Shown here piece by piece: positions 62,810 through 64,000 of a DNA stretch of 64,000 nucleotides (position 1 is the stretch's first letter; every line of letters starts with the position of its first letter). The translations under genes were made by a program, and so were the position numbers. The stretch comes from Saccharopolyspora aridisoli (GTDB lineage Bacteria; Actinomycetota; Actinomycetes; Mycobacteriales; Pseudonocardiaceae), in the NCBI RefSeq assembly GCF_004348445.1, contig NZ_SMKV01000018.1, positions 1 through 64,000 on the forward strand, written 5' to 3'. The notes under the pieces were generated by a model. It worked only from the letters and a program-made list of their open reading frames with translations, was not told the DNA's origin and searched no databases.

Positions 62810-64000
62810 GCGGCCTGCGGCGAGTGATGGTGGCCAACCGCGGTGAGATCGCGGTTCGGGTGATCCGTGCGTGCCACGTGGCGGGTGTCGAAGCGGTGGC
62901 GGTCTACTCCGACGCCGACGAGCACTCGAAGTGGGTCCGGATGGCCGATGATGCGGTGCACATCGGTCGTTCCGCCGCGCAGAAGTCGTACCTGGATCCG
63001 GACGCGCTGCTGAAGGCGGCGCGTGCCACCGAGGTCGATGCGGTGCACCCGGGTTACGGCTTCCTCTCCGAGAGCGGCGCTTTCGCCAGGGCGATCGAGG
63101 AAGCGGGGCTGGTGTTCATCGGTCCTCGACAGGCGGTCCTGGAGCAGATGGGTGACAAGGCGGCCGCGCGCAGTGCGGCCGCTTCGGCCGGTGTGCCGGT
63201 GGTGCCCGGAACCGACCCGATCAGCGATCCGGCCGACGTGCCCCGGCTGGCCGCGGAGATCGGATTCCCGTTGCTGCTCAAGGCGGCCGCGGGCGGCGGT
63301 GGGCGCGGCATCCGGCCGGTTGACGACCTCGAAGGTCTGCTGGACGCGCTTCCCGCCGCACAGGCGGAGGCGCGCTCGGCGTTCGGGGATCCGGCGGTCT
63401 ACCTGGAGCGCGCCGTGGCCAACGCCAGGCACGTGGAGGTGCAGGTCCTCGCCGACGACCACGGCAACGTGGTGCACCTCTTCGAGCGGGATTGCTCGGT
63501 GCAGCGGCGAAGGCAGAAGCTCATCGAGGAGGCACCGGCACCGGGGCTGCCCGAGGAGACCAGGCAGGCCATCACCGCCTCGGCGGTGCGCCTGGCCGAG
63601 CACGTCGGGTACCGCGGCGCGGGCACGGTCGAGTACCTCGTCGACGGTGACGGCAACTTCTACTTCATCGAGATGAACGCGCGGGTCCAGGTCGAGCACC
63701 CGATCACCGAGGCGATCACCGGCGTGGACATCGTCGCGGAGCAGTTGCGCATCGCCGGCGGCGAAGCGCTGTCGATGGACCAGGCCTCGATCGAGCGTCG
63801 TGGCGCGGCCGTCGAACTGCGCATCAACGCCGAGGACCCGGAACGCGATTTCGCCCCCACGCCCGGCGAGATCACCGTCCTGCGGCTGCCCGGAGGGCCC
63901 GGAGTCCGAGTCGACACGGGCATCTCGCAGGGAGACCGGATCAGCCCGTTCTACGACTCGCTCATCGCGAAGATCATCTGCTGGGGCGAGGACCGGGACC
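62806..64000 (+). CDS. Biotin carboxylase (3' partial at window edge)
   Basis: 398 codons are present and the frame runs off the window. MVANRGEIAVRVIRACHVAG starts the biotin carboxylase N-domain. ATP-grasp features are KAAAGGGGRGIRPV, HVEVQVLADDHGNVVHLFER and the catalytic region FIEMNARVQVEHPITE. DCSVQRRRQKLIEEAPAPG is fully typical. It resembles AccC subunits rather than multidomain carboxylases, with no sign yet of a fused biotinyl domain. ATG 62806 overlaps the carrier stop. It should carboxylate biotin on the adjacent short carrier. Confidence 0.93.
   Translation, partial: MSGLRRVMVANRGEIAVRVIRACHVAGVEAVAVYSDADEHSKWVRMADDAVHIGRSAAQKSYLDPDALLKAARATEVDAVHPGYGFLSESGAFARAIEEAGLVFIGPRQAVLEQMGDKAAARSAAASAGVPVVPGTDPISDPADVPRLAAEIGFPLLLKAAAGGGGRGIRPVDDLEGLLDALPAAQAEARSAFGDPAVYLERAVANARHVEVQVLADDHGNVVHLFERDCSVQRRRQKLIEEAPAPGLPEETRQAITASAVRLAEHVGYRGAGTVEYLVDGDGNFYFIEMNARVQVEHPITEAITGVDIVAEQLRIAGGEALSMDQASIERRGAAVELRINAEDPERDFAPTPGEITVLRLPGGPGVRVDTGISQGDRISPFYDSLIAKIICWGEDRD

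Overview
The window is a chromosomal segment of a high-GC actinomycete, most likely Saccharopolyspora or another member of the Pseudonocardiaceae. The evidence is the strong G/C bias at third codon positions, a four-gene conservon, a mycothiol-dependent formaldehyde dehydrogenase, Tat-type and lipoprotein sugar-uptake components, and protein sequences of actinobacterial type. The genus is an inference. No rRNA, tRNA, CRISPR array or prophage was recognised. One truncated IS5-type element sits at the left edge.

Layout. 0-3.8 kb: IS remnant, a dispersed repeat, a PucR-type regulator and a secreted GH92 mannosidase with a LacI-type operator. 4.2-7.9 kb: conservon cvnABCD. 8.2-12.5 kb: a flavin monooxygenase divergent from an indole/tryptophan prenyltransferase, then 2,2-dialkylglycine decarboxylase. 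12.6-20.4 kb: an arabinan/arabinose utilisation locus on the minus strand (secreted GH51, secreted GH43, ABC importer without its ATPase, intracellular GH51). 20.9-26.7 kb: a membrane-fused linalool dehydratase/isomerase-like protein, a frameshifted DUF1348 gene, a CobW-type GTPase, a decayed proline iminopeptidase gene and an unknown membrane protein.

26.7-44.8 kb is a complete glycine betaine catabolic island. A Rieske oxygenase (betaine to dimethylglycine), dimethylglycine oxidase and heterotetrameric sarcosine oxidase SoxBDAG feed one-carbon units to folate. PurU, a methylenetetrahydrofolate reductase, mycothiol-dependent formaldehyde dehydrogenase plus a metallo-hydrolase, and serine dehydratase process the products. 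An MHS transporter and a Rieske ferredoxin/reductase pair complete the set. The two main operons diverge from one 419-bp region. A motif approximating CTGRYAYATCAG lies just downstream of predicted -10 boxes of three structural promoters and in front of the GntR-family gene at 44.8 kb, which suggests a single autoregulated regulon.

45-51.4 kb: a TetR-controlled acyl-CoA catabolic cluster (old-yellow-enzyme reductase, enoyl-CoA hydratase, two acyl-CoA dehydrogenase subunits, CoA transferase). 51.3-55.3 kb: methyltransferase, PaaX-type regulator, amidohydrolase and MHS transporter. 55.4-64 kb: amino-acid permease, single-domain LuxR regulator, PLP decarboxylase (glutamate decarboxylase-like), nitrilase-family amidase, PxpA, and an operon pxpB-pxpC-BCCP-biotin carboxylase that looks like a split urea-carboxylase-type enzyme of unknown substrate. 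It runs off the right edge.

A 70-160 bp noncoding repeat occurs three times (0.2, 32.9 and 44.0 kb). Copies share their flanks but differ by the presence of an internal hairpin.
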